Program-made: the position numbers and the translations under genes | Shown: positions 26,724 through 35,987 of the stretch, in pieces | How positions within the stretch are numbered: the stretch's first letter is position 1 | Layout: each line of letters begins with the position of its first letter | Source: Candidatus Arcticimaribacter sp. | GTDB lineage: Bacteria > Bacteroidota > Bacteroidia > Flavobacteriales > Flavobacteriaceae | Assembly (NCBI GenBank): GCA_011526265.1 | Contig: WTJN01000185.1 | Coordinates: 1 to 38,421, forward strand | Direction of reading: 5' to 3' | Length of the DNA: 38,421 bases | The notes under the pieces: model-generated | Database searches by the model: none | What the model was told of the DNA's origin: nothing | What the model saw: the letters and a program-made list of their open reading frames with translations, nothing else

Positions 26724-29700
26724 TGATTCACTTTTTTGGTCGGCCGGAACAACAAATTTTTGCAGTTGAAACCCCATCAGACCTTCTCCCGGTTGAAAAA
26801 GAAAAATTAGAATGGCTATTCAGTGCCTCCCCCTTCATTGACCAAAAAAACATTGAAGGAACTTTCATTGGCCCACGAGCAAGTATGATTACTCCATGGA
26901 GTACCAATGCCGTAGAAATTACGCAAAACATGGGTATTGCAGGTATTGTTCGCATTGAGTGCTACCACCCAAAATCCGCTGTGGCAGACATTGACCCCAT
27001 GTTATTAACAGAAATCAATGGGTTAAACCAGCAACTCTTTCAGGTCGATATTCGCCCAAAAAAAGTAGAACAAATCACCGATATTGCCCGTTACAACCAA
27101 CAAGAAGGACTTGCCTTGAGTGACGAAGAAGTCGAGTATCTCAACGCATTGTCAAACAAACTGGGACGTACCTTAACCGACTCTGAAGTGTTTGGATTTT
27201 CGCAAGTGAATTCGGAACACTGTCGTCACAAAATTTTCAATGGCACTTTTATAATCGATGAAGAAACCAAAGAAAAAAGTCTCTTTCAACTGATCAAAGC
27301 CACCTCAAAAGCACACCCCAACCATATCGTTTCGGCCTACAAGGACAATGTGGCCTTTATCGATGGTCCAGTGATCGAACAATTTGCGCCTCAAAGGGGA
27401 GATCAGCCCAGCACTTTTGAAAAGACATCCATCGAAAGTGTAATCTCGCTCAAGGCGGAAACACATAATTTCCCCACCACTGTTGAGCCCTTTAATGGCG
27501 CTGCAACCGGTTCGGGAGGAGAAATCCGTGACCGTATGGCTGGCGGACAAGGATCAATTCCGTTGGCAGGAACTGCCGTGTATATGACCCCCTACTCGCG
27601 CGTACAAGACGACCGAAAAAAAAGCACAATGCCCGAGCGCAAATGGCTCTATCAAACTCCCATTGACATTCTCACCAAGGCTTCGAATGGGGCTTCCGAC
27701 TTTGGAAATAAATTTGGACAACCCCTCATTACAGGGTCGTTACTCACCTTTGAACATTCCGAGGGAGCGCAACGCTTGGGTTTTGACAAGGTCATCATGC
27801 TGGCAGGAGGCGTTGGGTTCACCAAGAAAGAACAAGCACTGAAACACACCCCGAAAAAAGGAGATAAGATCATCATTCTAGGAGGAGACAACTACCGTAT
27901 CGGTATGGGAGGAGCCGCTGTCTCATCAGCTGATACAGGGGCTTTTGGAAGTTCGATAGAATTAAACGCTATACAACGATCAAATCCAGAGATGCAAAAA
28001 CGCGTGGCCAATGCCATTCGAGCGCTGGTTGAACAACCCCACAATCCGATAGTTTCGATTCACGATCATGGGGCTGGTGGGCACCTTAACTGCCTCTCTG
28101 AACTGGTAGAAGACACCGGCGGGAAAATCGCCATCGATGCGCTTCCTGTGGGCGACCCTACCCTCTCGGCCAAAGAAATCATTGGCAATGAATCGCAAGA
28201 AAGAATGGGACTCATCATGGCACCAGAAGATGCCACCTTGTTGAAAAAAATTGCTGCCCGTGAGCGCGCACCTTACTACGAAGTGGGGGAAGTAACCGAC
28301 GATCATCACTTTACATTCTTCTCGGAAAAGAACAATGAAAAACCCATGGATCTCGCCCTTTCTTCACTTTTTGGGAGCTCGCCAAAAACAGTGATGAATG
28401 ATACAACGCCCGAATCTCAATTCGATGCTGTGGTGTATGATAACGCTTCCATCAAATCATCTATTGAAAACCTGCTTCAGCTGGAAGCAGTGGCCTGCAA
28501 AGACTGGTTGACCAATAAAGTAGACCGATGCGTCACTGGGCGTGTCGCCCAACAACAATGCGTGGGAGAATTACAGTTACCGTTGAGTAACTGTGGAGTA
28601 ATGGCCCTTGATTTCACGGGACAAAAAGGAATTGCAACGTCCATTGGGCATGCACCTGTGGCTGGGCTCATTGACCCAGTTGCTGGAAGTAAACTATCAA
28701 TTGCCAAAGCGTTAACCAATATTGTGTGGGCGCCTTTGGAACACCGCTTGAGCAGCGTTTCACTGTCGGCCAACTGGATGTGGCCCTGCAATAATCCAGG
28801 CGAAGATGCACGCTTGTATGCGGCTGTTGAAGCCTGTGCCGATTTTGCAACAGCATTGGGGATCAATATTCCAACAGGGAAAGACTCCCTGTCCATGAAG
28901 CAAAAATACCCGGAAGGAGATGTACTAGCTCCAGGAACTGTGATCATCTCGGCGGTAGGACAATGTGCTGATGTACGTCGGGTTGTCACTCCCGTAGCAC
29001 AAGCCAATGGTGGCGATATCTATTATATCGATATGTCTTGCGATGCGCTTTCGTTGGGCGGATCCTCTTTTGCACAAACAAAAAATGCAATTGGACAAAA
29101 AGCCCCAACCATTCAACAAAATGCATATTTCAAAAATGCCTTCGACCGCATTCAGCAAGCAATTGAAGAAGATAAAATTGTTGCCGGTCATGACATTGGT
29201 GCTGGTGGTCTTATCACAAGTTTACTGGAAATGTGCTTTTCATCCACTGACATAGGCATGGATCTTTCCATTCAAGCGCTTGGTGCCAAAGACATTACCC
29301 ACGCACTGATGGCAGAAAATCCAGCGGTCATCATTCAATCAAAAGCCGATCTATGCAGCTATTTTGAGCAGGTGGGTGTAAAAGCGCATCGCCTGGGAAC
29401 AGTCAATACTTCTGCTGCAATGGTTATCGATGACTTGACACTGTCGATCCCCGAGATGCGCGCACTCTGGATGAAAACATCCTCAGCCATGGAGGAGCAA
29501 CAAACCGCAGCTCCTTTGGCCAAAATACGGGCGCAGCAAAGTGTTTTGCAGCCGCTTAAATTTCGATTCCCCGCCAATTTCACTGGACAAAAACCTCAAT
29601 CAAAATCCAAACGAATTAAAGCAGCGGTAATCCGTGAGAAAGGGAGTAATTCTGAACGGGAAATGGCATATGCAATGGATTTAAGCGGATTTGACGTGCG

Positions 29701-30355
29701 TGATGTGCACATGACCGACCTGATCTCGGGACGAGAAACCCTCGAAGACATTCAATTTTTGGTGGCTGTTGGTGGCTTTTCAAATTCCGATGTACTGGGT
29801 TCCGCCAAAGGTTGGGCTGGGGCCTTTAAGTACAATGAGAAAGCAAAAGCGACCTTGACGGCCTTTTTCAACCGACCCGACACCCTCTCATTGGGTGTCT
29901 GCAACGGCTGTCAATTGTTCATAGAATTGGGATTAATTACTCCCAAAGACGCGCAAAAACCAAAGATGGTGCACAACGATTCTGGGAAATTTGAATGTCA
30001 TTTCACGGGGGTAACCATTCAACCCTCCTCTGCGATCATGTTGCGTGGAATGGAAGGAAGCACACTCGGGATTTGGGCCGCTCACGGGGAAGGAAAGTTT
30101 ACCTTCCCGCACGATGAGAATCACTATCAGATTCCTGCGAAATATCACTATGCCGATTATCCTGCCAATCCCAACGGATCGGTCTATAACGCAGCCATGC
30201 TGGCCAGTAAAGATGGCCGCCATTTGGTTATGATGCCGCACCTAGAACGTGCTACATTTCCTTGGAATTGGGCGCATTATCCCACCGATCGTTCGGATGA
30301 TGTAAGCCCATGGGTGATGGCTTTTGAAAATGCCCATGCGTGGTTAGCAAAATAA
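26723..30355 (+). CDS. purL: Phosphoribosylformylglycinamidine synthase
   Basis: 1210 aa with FGAM synthase central region (GSGGEIRDRMAGGQGSIPLAGTAVYM, GHDIGAGGLITSLLEM) and C-terminal glutaminase (GVCNGCQLFIELGLI). Confidence 0.96.
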   Translation: MIHFFGRPEQQIFAVETPSDLLPVEKEKLEWLFSASPFIDQKNIEGTFIGPRASMITPWSTNAVEITQNMGIAGIVRIECYHPKSAVADIDPMLLTEINGLNQQLFQVDIRPKKVEQITDIARYNQQEGLALSDEEVEYLNALSNKLGRTLTDSEVFGFSQVNSEHCRHKIFNGTFIIDEETKEKSLFQLIKATSKAHPNHIVSAYKDNVAFIDGPVIEQFAPQRGDQPSTFEKTSIESVISLKAETHNFPTTVEPFNGAATGSGGEIRDRMAGGQGSIPLAGTAVYMTPYSRVQDDRKKSTMPERKWLYQTPIDILTKASNGASDFGNKFGQPLITGSLLTFEHSEGAQRLGFDKVIMLAGGVGFTKKEQALKHTPKKGDKIIILGGDNYRIGMGGAAVSSADTGAFGSSIELNAIQRSNPEMQKRVANAIRALVEQPHNPIVSIHDHGAGGHLNCLSELVEDTGGKIAIDALPVGDPTLSAKEIIGNESQERMGLIMAPEDATLLKKIAARERAPYYEVGEVTDDHHFTFFSEKNNEKPMDLALSSLFGSSPKTVMNDTTPESQFDAVVYDNASIKSSIENLLQLEAVACKDWLTNKVDRCVTGRVAQQQCVGELQLPLSNCGVMALDFTGQKGIATSIGHAPVAGLIDPVAGSKLSIAKALTNIVWAPLEHRLSSVSLSANWMWPCNNPGEDARLYAAVEACADFATALGINIPTGKDSLSMKQKYPEGDVLAPGTVIISAVGQCADVRRVVTPVAQANGGDIYYIDMSCDALSLGGSSFAQTKNAIGQKAPTIQQNAYFKNAFDRIQQAIEEDKIVAGHDIGAGGLITSLLEMCFSSTDIGMDLSIQALGAKDITHALMAENPAVIIQSKADLCSYFEQVGVKAHRLGTVNTSAAMVIDDLTLSIPEMRALWMKTSSAMEEQQTAAPLAKIRAQQSVLQPLKFRFPANFTGQKPQSKSKRIKAAVIREKGSNSEREMAYAMDLSGFDVRDVHMTDLISGRETLEDIQFLVAVGGFSNSDVLGSAKGWAGAFKYNEKAKATLTAFFNRPDTLSLGVCNGCQLFIELGLITPKDAQKPKMVHNDSGKFECHFTGVTIQPSSAIMLRGMEGSTLGIWAAHGEGKFTFPHDENHYQIPAKYHYADYPANPNGSVYNAAMLASKDGRHLVMMPHLERATFPWNWAHYPTDRSDDVSPWVMAFENAHAWLAK

Positions 30356-30420
30356 ATGTTGGTTTTATTAAATAGTTTTATCTATCTTGAAAGCTTGTGA
30401 AACTATTTTAAATAAAAGCA

Positions 30421-32181
30421 ATGATACCAACACGATTATTCGATTTTCTTGCGCAGCAGAGAGACACTCCCCTGCAGAAATGCCTCAATACAAAATACAA
30501 CGGTCAATGGGTTGCTACTTCTACCCAAGAGTTCTACGATAAAGTGCAACAAGCTTCGCGTAAACTTCTAGAAATGGGCGTTAAGCACGGCGATAAAATT
30601 GCACTCATTTCGACCAACAACCGCACCGAATGGTGTATTATGGATCAAGCCATTCTTCAACTGGGTGGAACGACCGTGCCCATTTATCCCACCATCACTG
30701 GGCCAGAATACGAGTATGTGCTCACCCACTCAGAGAGCCGTTTTTGTTTTATATCGGACGCTGAGATCTTTGAAAAATTGAAGGCTGTAGAAAAAAACAC
30801 CCCGTTGGAAGGGATTTTTTCTTTTGAAGAAATTCCAGGGTGTACTTCTTGGGAAGTGCTTTTTGAAGAGGACAAACCCGAACTCCAAGAAAAAGTAGAA
30901 GCGGCCAAAGAAAAAGTATCCCCTGATGATCTAGCCACCATCATTTATACCTCTGGAACCACAGGGCGACCCAAAGGTGTGATGCTCAACCACAGCAACA
31001 TTGTATCCAACGTTCTTGCCGTCTCGGACAAGCTTCCGCTGACCCCTGAAAAAAATGTCGCATTGAGTTTTCTACCCGTTTGCCATATTTTTGAACGCGT
31101 GGTTGTTTATGTCTATTATCACAACAACTGCGAAATTCATTTTGCAGAATCACTTGAAAAAATATCCGACAACCTCAATGAAGTTCATCCCTATTTTATG
31201 ACCGCCGTTCCTCGATTGCTGGAAAAAGTCTACGATAAGATCTATGCTCGTGGGGCTGAGTTGGATGGAATCAAACAAAAATTGTTCTACTGGGCGGTTA
31301 ATTTGGGGCTCGATTTCGCACCCGATGGTCAAAATGGATGGTGGTATGAATTCAAACTTGGGATTGCTCGTAAACTCATCTTTTCGAAATGGAAAGAGGC
31401 TTTGGGAGGACGATTGGAGTTTATCAGTTCCGGAAGTGCCGCACTGCAGCCCCGTCTTGGGAAAGTTTTTTCTTCCGCAGGAATCACCATTTTGGAAGGC
31501 TATGGCCTAACCGAAACATCTCCGGTAATCACCTGTAGCGAAATCATTAGAGGAGGAAATAAATTTGGTTATGTCGGACGTGTCATCGATGGTGTCGAAG
31601 TTAAGATTGCCGACGATGGGGAAATTTTATGCAAGGGCCCCAATGTCATGCAAGGATACTACAAAGACCCCGAAAAATCTGCGGAAGTTCTTCAAAATGG
31701 TTATTTCCACACCGGTGATATTGGAGTGATCGATGCCGATGGATTCTTGAAAATTACCGACCGTAAAAAACAGCTCTTCAAAACCTCTGGTGGAAAGTAC
31801 ATTGCGCCACAGTTGCTGGAAAACCAAATGAAACAGTCGCTATTTATTGAACAAATTATGGTGATTGGCGAAGGACAAAAAATGCCCGCAGCATTGATTC
31901 AGCCTTCCTATGATTATCTTCCTACATGGGCGGAAGAGAACAACATCAATCTTGGAGAAAGCATGGAAGAGATTTGCCAAAACGAAGCCTTGATTGCGGC
32001 CATCCAAGAGGACATCAATACCCACAATCAACATTTTGGGAAATGGGAACAGGTCAAAAAATTTGAACTTATCCCCGAAGTTTGGAGTATCGATGCCGGG
32101 CACCTCACCCCTACCATGAAAGTCAAACGAAAGGTAGTACAGGAAAAATATCAACATCTTTGCGATAAAATATACGCCTAA
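30421..32181 (+). CDS. fadD: Long-chain fatty acid--CoA ligase (AMP-binding)
   Basis: IIYTSGTTGRPKGVMLNHSNI, GYGLTETSPV, YFHTGDIGVIDADGFLKITDRKKQLFKTSGGKYIAP. Confidence 0.93.
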   Translation: MIPTRLFDFLAQQRDTPLQKCLNTKYNGQWVATSTQEFYDKVQQASRKLLEMGVKHGDKIALISTNNRTEWCIMDQAILQLGGTTVPIYPTITGPEYEYVLTHSESRFCFISDAEIFEKLKAVEKNTPLEGIFSFEEIPGCTSWEVLFEEDKPELQEKVEAAKEKVSPDDLATIIYTSGTTGRPKGVMLNHSNIVSNVLAVSDKLPLTPEKNVALSFLPVCHIFERVVVYVYYHNNCEIHFAESLEKISDNLNEVHPYFMTAVPRLLEKVYDKIYARGAELDGIKQKLFYWAVNLGLDFAPDGQNGWWYEFKLGIARKLIFSKWKEALGGRLEFISSGSAALQPRLGKVFSSAGITILEGYGLTETSPVITCSEIIRGGNKFGYVGRVIDGVEVKIADDGEILCKGPNVMQGYYKDPEKSAEVLQNGYFHTGDIGVIDADGFLKITDRKKQLFKTSGGKYIAPQLLENQMKQSLFIEQIMVIGEGQKMPAALIQPSYDYLPTWAEENNINLGESMEEICQNEALIAAIQEDINTHNQHFGKWEQVKKFELIPEVWSIDAGHLTPTMKVKRKVVQEKYQHLCDKIYA

Positions 32182-32187
32182 AAGACT

Positions 32188-32214
32188 AACCCATGATATT
32201 CATGGGTTTTTTTT
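32188..32214 (+). terminator. Rho-independent terminator after the acyl-CoA ligase gene
   Basis: AACCCATGA-TAT-TCATGGGTT followed by a T run; perfect 9-bp stem. Confidence 0.85.
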
Positions 32215-32225
32215 ACACCATTTCT

Positions 32226-32265
32226 TATGCAAGCATAATTATGCATGAATAATTATGCTTGCATA
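32226..32265. promoter_or_regulatory. Composite palindrome, candidate MarR-family operator
   Basis: TATGCAAGCATAATTAT-GCATGA-ATAATTATGCTTGCATA: perfect 17-bp inverted repeat, 6-nt spacer, 35 bp upstream of the marR-like start. Confidence 0.7.
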
Positions 32266-32300
32266 CTATTTTTAATTATATTTGAATTCAATATTTATGT

Positions 32301-32735
32301 ATGCGACCAAAAACCATTGAGTATGCGCTTCGTTCGACTTGGCAATTAATTACCGCTATGTACAACGAGAAAGCGACGAAATATGACGCCACCATGACCA
32401 TGGCATTCACACTGCTCAGTATTGATGCCGAGGGCACCCCGTCGACTGCCCTTGGACCCAAAATGGGTATGGAAAGCACCAGCTTGTCAAGAATGCTCAA
32501 TACCATGGAAGAGAAAGGATATATCGAACGCCGCCCCAACCCAGAAGACGGAAGAGGCGTACTGATCTTCCTTACTGAACAAGGGAAAGAAAAAAGAGAT
32601 TTATCTAAAAAGACCGTATTGGAATTCAACAACGGATTACACGAAAGCATTTCACCCGAAAAAATAGAACACTTTTATGAAGTGATCGATGCCATCAAGG
32701 CACAAGTAGAAAAAAAACAACTCATCGAATATTAA
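32301..32735 (+). CDS. MarR family transcriptional regulator
   Basis: 144 aa: TMAFTLLSIDAEGTPSTALGPKMGMESTSLSRMLNTMEEKGYIERRPNPEDGRGVLIFLTEQGKEKR, a winged-helix MarR pattern. Confidence 0.93.
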   Translation: MRPKTIEYALRSTWQLITAMYNEKATKYDATMTMAFTLLSIDAEGTPSTALGPKMGMESTSLSRMLNTMEEKGYIERRPNPEDGRGVLIFLTEQGKEKRDLSKKTVLEFNNGLHESISPEKIEHFYEVIDAIKAQVEKKQLIEY

Positions 32736-32753
32736 CGATCAACACAAAGAGCT

Positions 32754-34559
32754 ATGGAAGCAACAAAAACAAATGAATTGATGAAAGGAGCAGCCTTTAT
32801 TGTTCAACAAGCGGATGCAGAATCAATTTTTACCCCTGAAGATTTTAGCGAAGAGCAAATCATGATGAAAGAATCGGTGCAGGAATTTGTCAACCGAGAA
32901 ATCATTCCTTATCGCGAAAGATTCGAGCAAAAAGATTATGCCTTTACCCATGAAGTAATGCAAAAAGCTGGAGAACTCGGATTCTTGGGTGTTGCCGTTC
33001 CCGAAGAATACAATGGGCTTGGTATGCCATTTACCTCTACCATGCTTGTTTGTGATTATATTTCTGGGGCGAATGGATCCTTTTCCACGGCCTTTGGGGC
33101 ACACACCGGTATTGGAACAATGCCCATCACCCTTTATGGTAATGAGGAGCAAAAAAAGAAATACGTTTCAAAACTAGCTACCGGTGAATGGTTTGGTGCC
33201 TACTGTCTTACTGAGCCGGGTGCAGGGTCTGATGCCAACTCGGGAAAAACCAAGGCGGTCCTTTCTGAAGATGGGACACACTACAGCATCACCGGACAAA
33301 AAATGTGGATCTCAAATGCAGGATTTGCTGACTTATTCATCGTTTTTGCGCGTATTGAAGACGACAAAAACATTACTGGTTTTATTGTTGAAGTCGACCT
33401 TGAAAATGGGATTACCCTTGGGGATGAAGAAAACAAACTCGGTATAAAAGCTTCTTCAACACGCCAAGTCTTTTTTAACGAAACCAAAGTACCTGTCGAA
33501 AATATGTTGGCAGGACGTGGTGAAGGATTTAAAATTGCCATGAACGCTTTGAATGTAGGAAGAATAAAATTGGCGGCCGCCTGTTTAGAAGGCCAACGTC
33601 ATGTCACCTCTTTGGCTGTGAAATATGCCAATGAGCGTGTACAATTCAAAACACCCATTGCGCAGTTTGGTGCGATACAAAGTAAATTGGCAACCATGGC
33701 TACCAACTGCTTTGCCACTGAGTCGGCCTCCTATCGTGCAGCCAAAGACATTGAAAACAGAATCGAACAATTGCTGGCTGAAGGAAAAAGCTTTCAAGAA
33801 GCCGAGCTGAAAGGCGTGGAAGAATTTGCCGTGGAGTGCTCAGTATTGAAAGTTGCAGGCTCCGAGCATGCTCAAAGTTGTACCGATCAAGGTTTGCAGA
33901 TTTATGGTGGGATGGGCTTCTCTGCCGACGCTCCCATGGAAATGGCATGGAGAGACGCTAGAATCGCGCGAATTTATGAAGGAACCAACGAGATTAACCG
34001 CATGTTATCCGTTGGAATGACCCTGAAAAAAGCCTTGAAAGGTGATATCGACCTGATGACCCCGGCTACCGCTGTAGGTCAAGAATTGATGACAGGAAGC
34101 ATTGAAAAAGTAACCTCCTCAGAAAAGCTCTTTGGTCAAGAAAAACAATTGGTCGAAAACTTGAAGAAAGTATTTTTGATGATTGTAGGATCAGCGGTTC
34201 AAAAATTTGGTCCCAACCTCGACGCCGAGCAGCAAGTGCTTTTAGCAATTTCCGACATCCTCATCGAAACCTATATGGCAGAATCAACTCTATTGCGTGT
34301 TGAAAAGAATGTTGGACGATTTGGTATTGCGACACAAGAAAATCAAATCGAAATGGCGCAGTTGTATTTGTTTGACGCCATCGAACGCGTCAATGCTAAG
34401 GCCAAAGAAGCGATCGTTTCTTTTGCCGAAGAGCCCATGCGCTCGGGTATGATCGCAGGAGTTAAACAATACACCAAGTATGCCGATTACCCCAATGTCG
34501 CACAACTGCGCAAAAACATTGCGTCAAAAGTGATCGAAGAAAATAAATATCCGTTTTAA
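32754..34559 (+). CDS. Acyl-CoA dehydrogenase
   Basis: 601 aa. AYCLTEPGAGSDANSGKTKAVL, GQKMWISNAGFADLFIVFA, QIYGGMGFSADAPMEMAWRDARIARIYEGTNEINRML. Confidence 0.95.
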   Translation: MEATKTNELMKGAAFIVQQADAESIFTPEDFSEEQIMMKESVQEFVNREIIPYRERFEQKDYAFTHEVMQKAGELGFLGVAVPEEYNGLGMPFTSTMLVCDYISGANGSFSTAFGAHTGIGTMPITLYGNEEQKKKYVSKLATGEWFGAYCLTEPGAGSDANSGKTKAVLSEDGTHYSITGQKMWISNAGFADLFIVFARIEDDKNITGFIVEVDLENGITLGDEENKLGIKASSTRQVFFNETKVPVENMLAGRGEGFKIAMNALNVGRIKLAAACLEGQRHVTSLAVKYANERVQFKTPIAQFGAIQSKLATMATNCFATESASYRAAKDIENRIEQLLAEGKSFQEAELKGVEEFAVECSVLKVAGSEHAQSCTDQGLQIYGGMGFSADAPMEMAWRDARIARIYEGTNEINRMLSVGMTLKKALKGDIDLMTPATAVGQELMTGSIEKVTSSEKLFGQEKQLVENLKKVFLMIVGSAVQKFGPNLDAEQQVLLAISDILIETYMAESTLLRVEKNVGRFGIATQENQIEMAQLYLFDAIERVNAKAKEAIVSFAEEPMRSGMIAGVKQYTKYADYPNVAQLRKNIASKVIEENKYPF

Positions 34560-34593
34560 TTATTTTGGTTTATAATTAATGTTGTTTTGATGG

Positions 34594-34624
34594 AAACTCC
34601 CAAAATTGTTTTGGGAGTTTTTTC
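34594..34624 (+). terminator. Rho-independent terminator after acyl-CoA dehydrogenase
   Basis: AAACTCCCAAAA-TTG-TTTTGGGAGTTT followed by T-rich sequence; perfect 12-bp stem. Confidence 0.88.
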
Positions 34625-34649
34625 TTTATCTTGAACGCAAAAACATCAC

Positions 34650-35987
34650 ATGCAAAAATTCATCTGGCTAGGATTTTCCCTTTTTTTATTGACTCCTGTT
34701 TTCGCGCAATCCGATAAAGATTTTTATTCGATTATTGAAAAAGTCAATGCGCGAAGAATTGAAAAAGACATTCGCACTTTGGCAAATTTCGGCACCCGCC
34801 ACACCCTGAGCGACACCCTTGCGAACAATAGAGGTATCGGAGCTGCACGCCGATGGATTTTTGAATCCTTCCAAGAAATTTCCAAAAATTGTGGGAGCTG
34901 TTTGGAAGTGAGTTATCAAAAAAATTATCAAAATCCTGATGGCCGACGCATTGTTAAACCCGTTTGGATCAATAATGTGGTAGCAATTCAACGCGGAACC
35001 AAATATCCCAATCGGTTTGTAATCATGAGTGGTGATATCGATTCGCGCATCTCCGACCCCAACAACTTTACCGATGATTCTCCTGGGGCCAATGACAATG
35101 CCAGTGGCATGGCAGGAACGATAGAAGCTGCAAGGGTATTGAGTCAATATCAATTTGAAAATAGCATCATCTACACGGGACTTTCTGGCGAAGAACAAGG
35201 ACTCTATGGTGGAGCTGGATTGGCCAAATATGCCCAAGAACAGGGATGGGAAATCATTGGTGTGCTCAACAATGATATGATTGGAAACATTGAAGGGGTC
35301 GATGGTGTAATCGACAACCGTACCTTTCGAATATTCTCCGAACCCACTCCAGTCAACGAGAGTGACCGCCAACGCCGTTCTCGCCGTTTTTATGGTGGTG
35401 AAGTGGACGGAAACTCACGTCAGCTGGCACGATATATTCATAAAACAGTGCAAAAATACATGCCAGAAATGCACCCCAAAATGATTTACCGTCTGGATCG
35501 ATTTGGTCGTGGAGGACATCACCGCCCATTCAATGATCTTGGTTTTGCAGGAGTACGCATCATGGAAGCCCATGAAAATTATAATCGTCAGCATCAGGAT
35601 ATCCGCGAAGAAAATGGAATTGCCTATGGCGATGTCATTGAGGGAGTCAATTTCGAGTATGCCAAAAAACTCACGGCGGTCAACGCCATTAACCTGGCCT
35701 CCTTGGCTTGGGCTCCGCCAGCCGTTACCCAATTATCTATTGGTGGAGTCGTCGAAGCCGATGTGAAATTTCAATGGACCCCCATCGAAGATGAAGCGGT
35801 AATGGGCTACAAAATCTACTGGCGCGATACGACCTCACCCACCTGGGATCACAGCCGCTTTGTGGGGAAAGTCAGTCAAGCTGTTCTTCGAGGAATCGTG
35901 ATCGATAATTTTCTTTTCGGCATCGCCACGGTTGGGACCAACGGCATGGAAAGTCCTGTTGTCTTCCCGGCTAAAGTACTGCGCTAG
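34650..35987 (+). CDS. M28 family zinc peptidase, secreted
   Basis: Signal peptide MQKFIWLGFSLFLLTPVFAQ; SPGANDNASGMAGTIEAARVL, GLSGEEQGLYGGAGLA, LNNDMIGN, GRGGHHRPFNDLGFAGVRIME; C-terminal Fn3-like segment. Confidence 0.92.
   Translation: MQKFIWLGFSLFLLTPVFAQSDKDFYSIIEKVNARRIEKDIRTLANFGTRHTLSDTLANNRGIGAARRWIFESFQEISKNCGSCLEVSYQKNYQNPDGRRIVKPVWINNVVAIQRGTKYPNRFVIMSGDIDSRISDPNNFTDDSPGANDNASGMAGTIEAARVLSQYQFENSIIYTGLSGEEQGLYGGAGLAKYAQEQGWEIIGVLNNDMIGNIEGVDGVIDNRTFRIFSEPTPVNESDRQRRSRRFYGGEVDGNSRQLARYIHKTVQKYMPEMHPKMIYRLDRFGRGGHHRPFNDLGFAGVRIMEAHENYNRQHQDIREENGIAYGDVIEGVNFEYAKKLTAVNAINLASLAWAPPAVTQLSIGGVVEADVKFQWTPIEDEAVMGYKIYWRDTTSPTWDHSRFVGKVSQAVLRGIVIDNFLFGIATVGTNGMESPVVFPAKVLR

Noticed and set aside
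28477-29007. 176-aa antisense ORF within purL
   Set aside because: Cys/Ser/Thr-rich nonsense translation opposite a conserved enzyme; no start or RBS context.
34686-35372. 228-aa antisense ORF within the M28 peptidase gene
   Set aside because: Long, but fully opposite a confident gene with intact catalytic motifs; no homology recognised.
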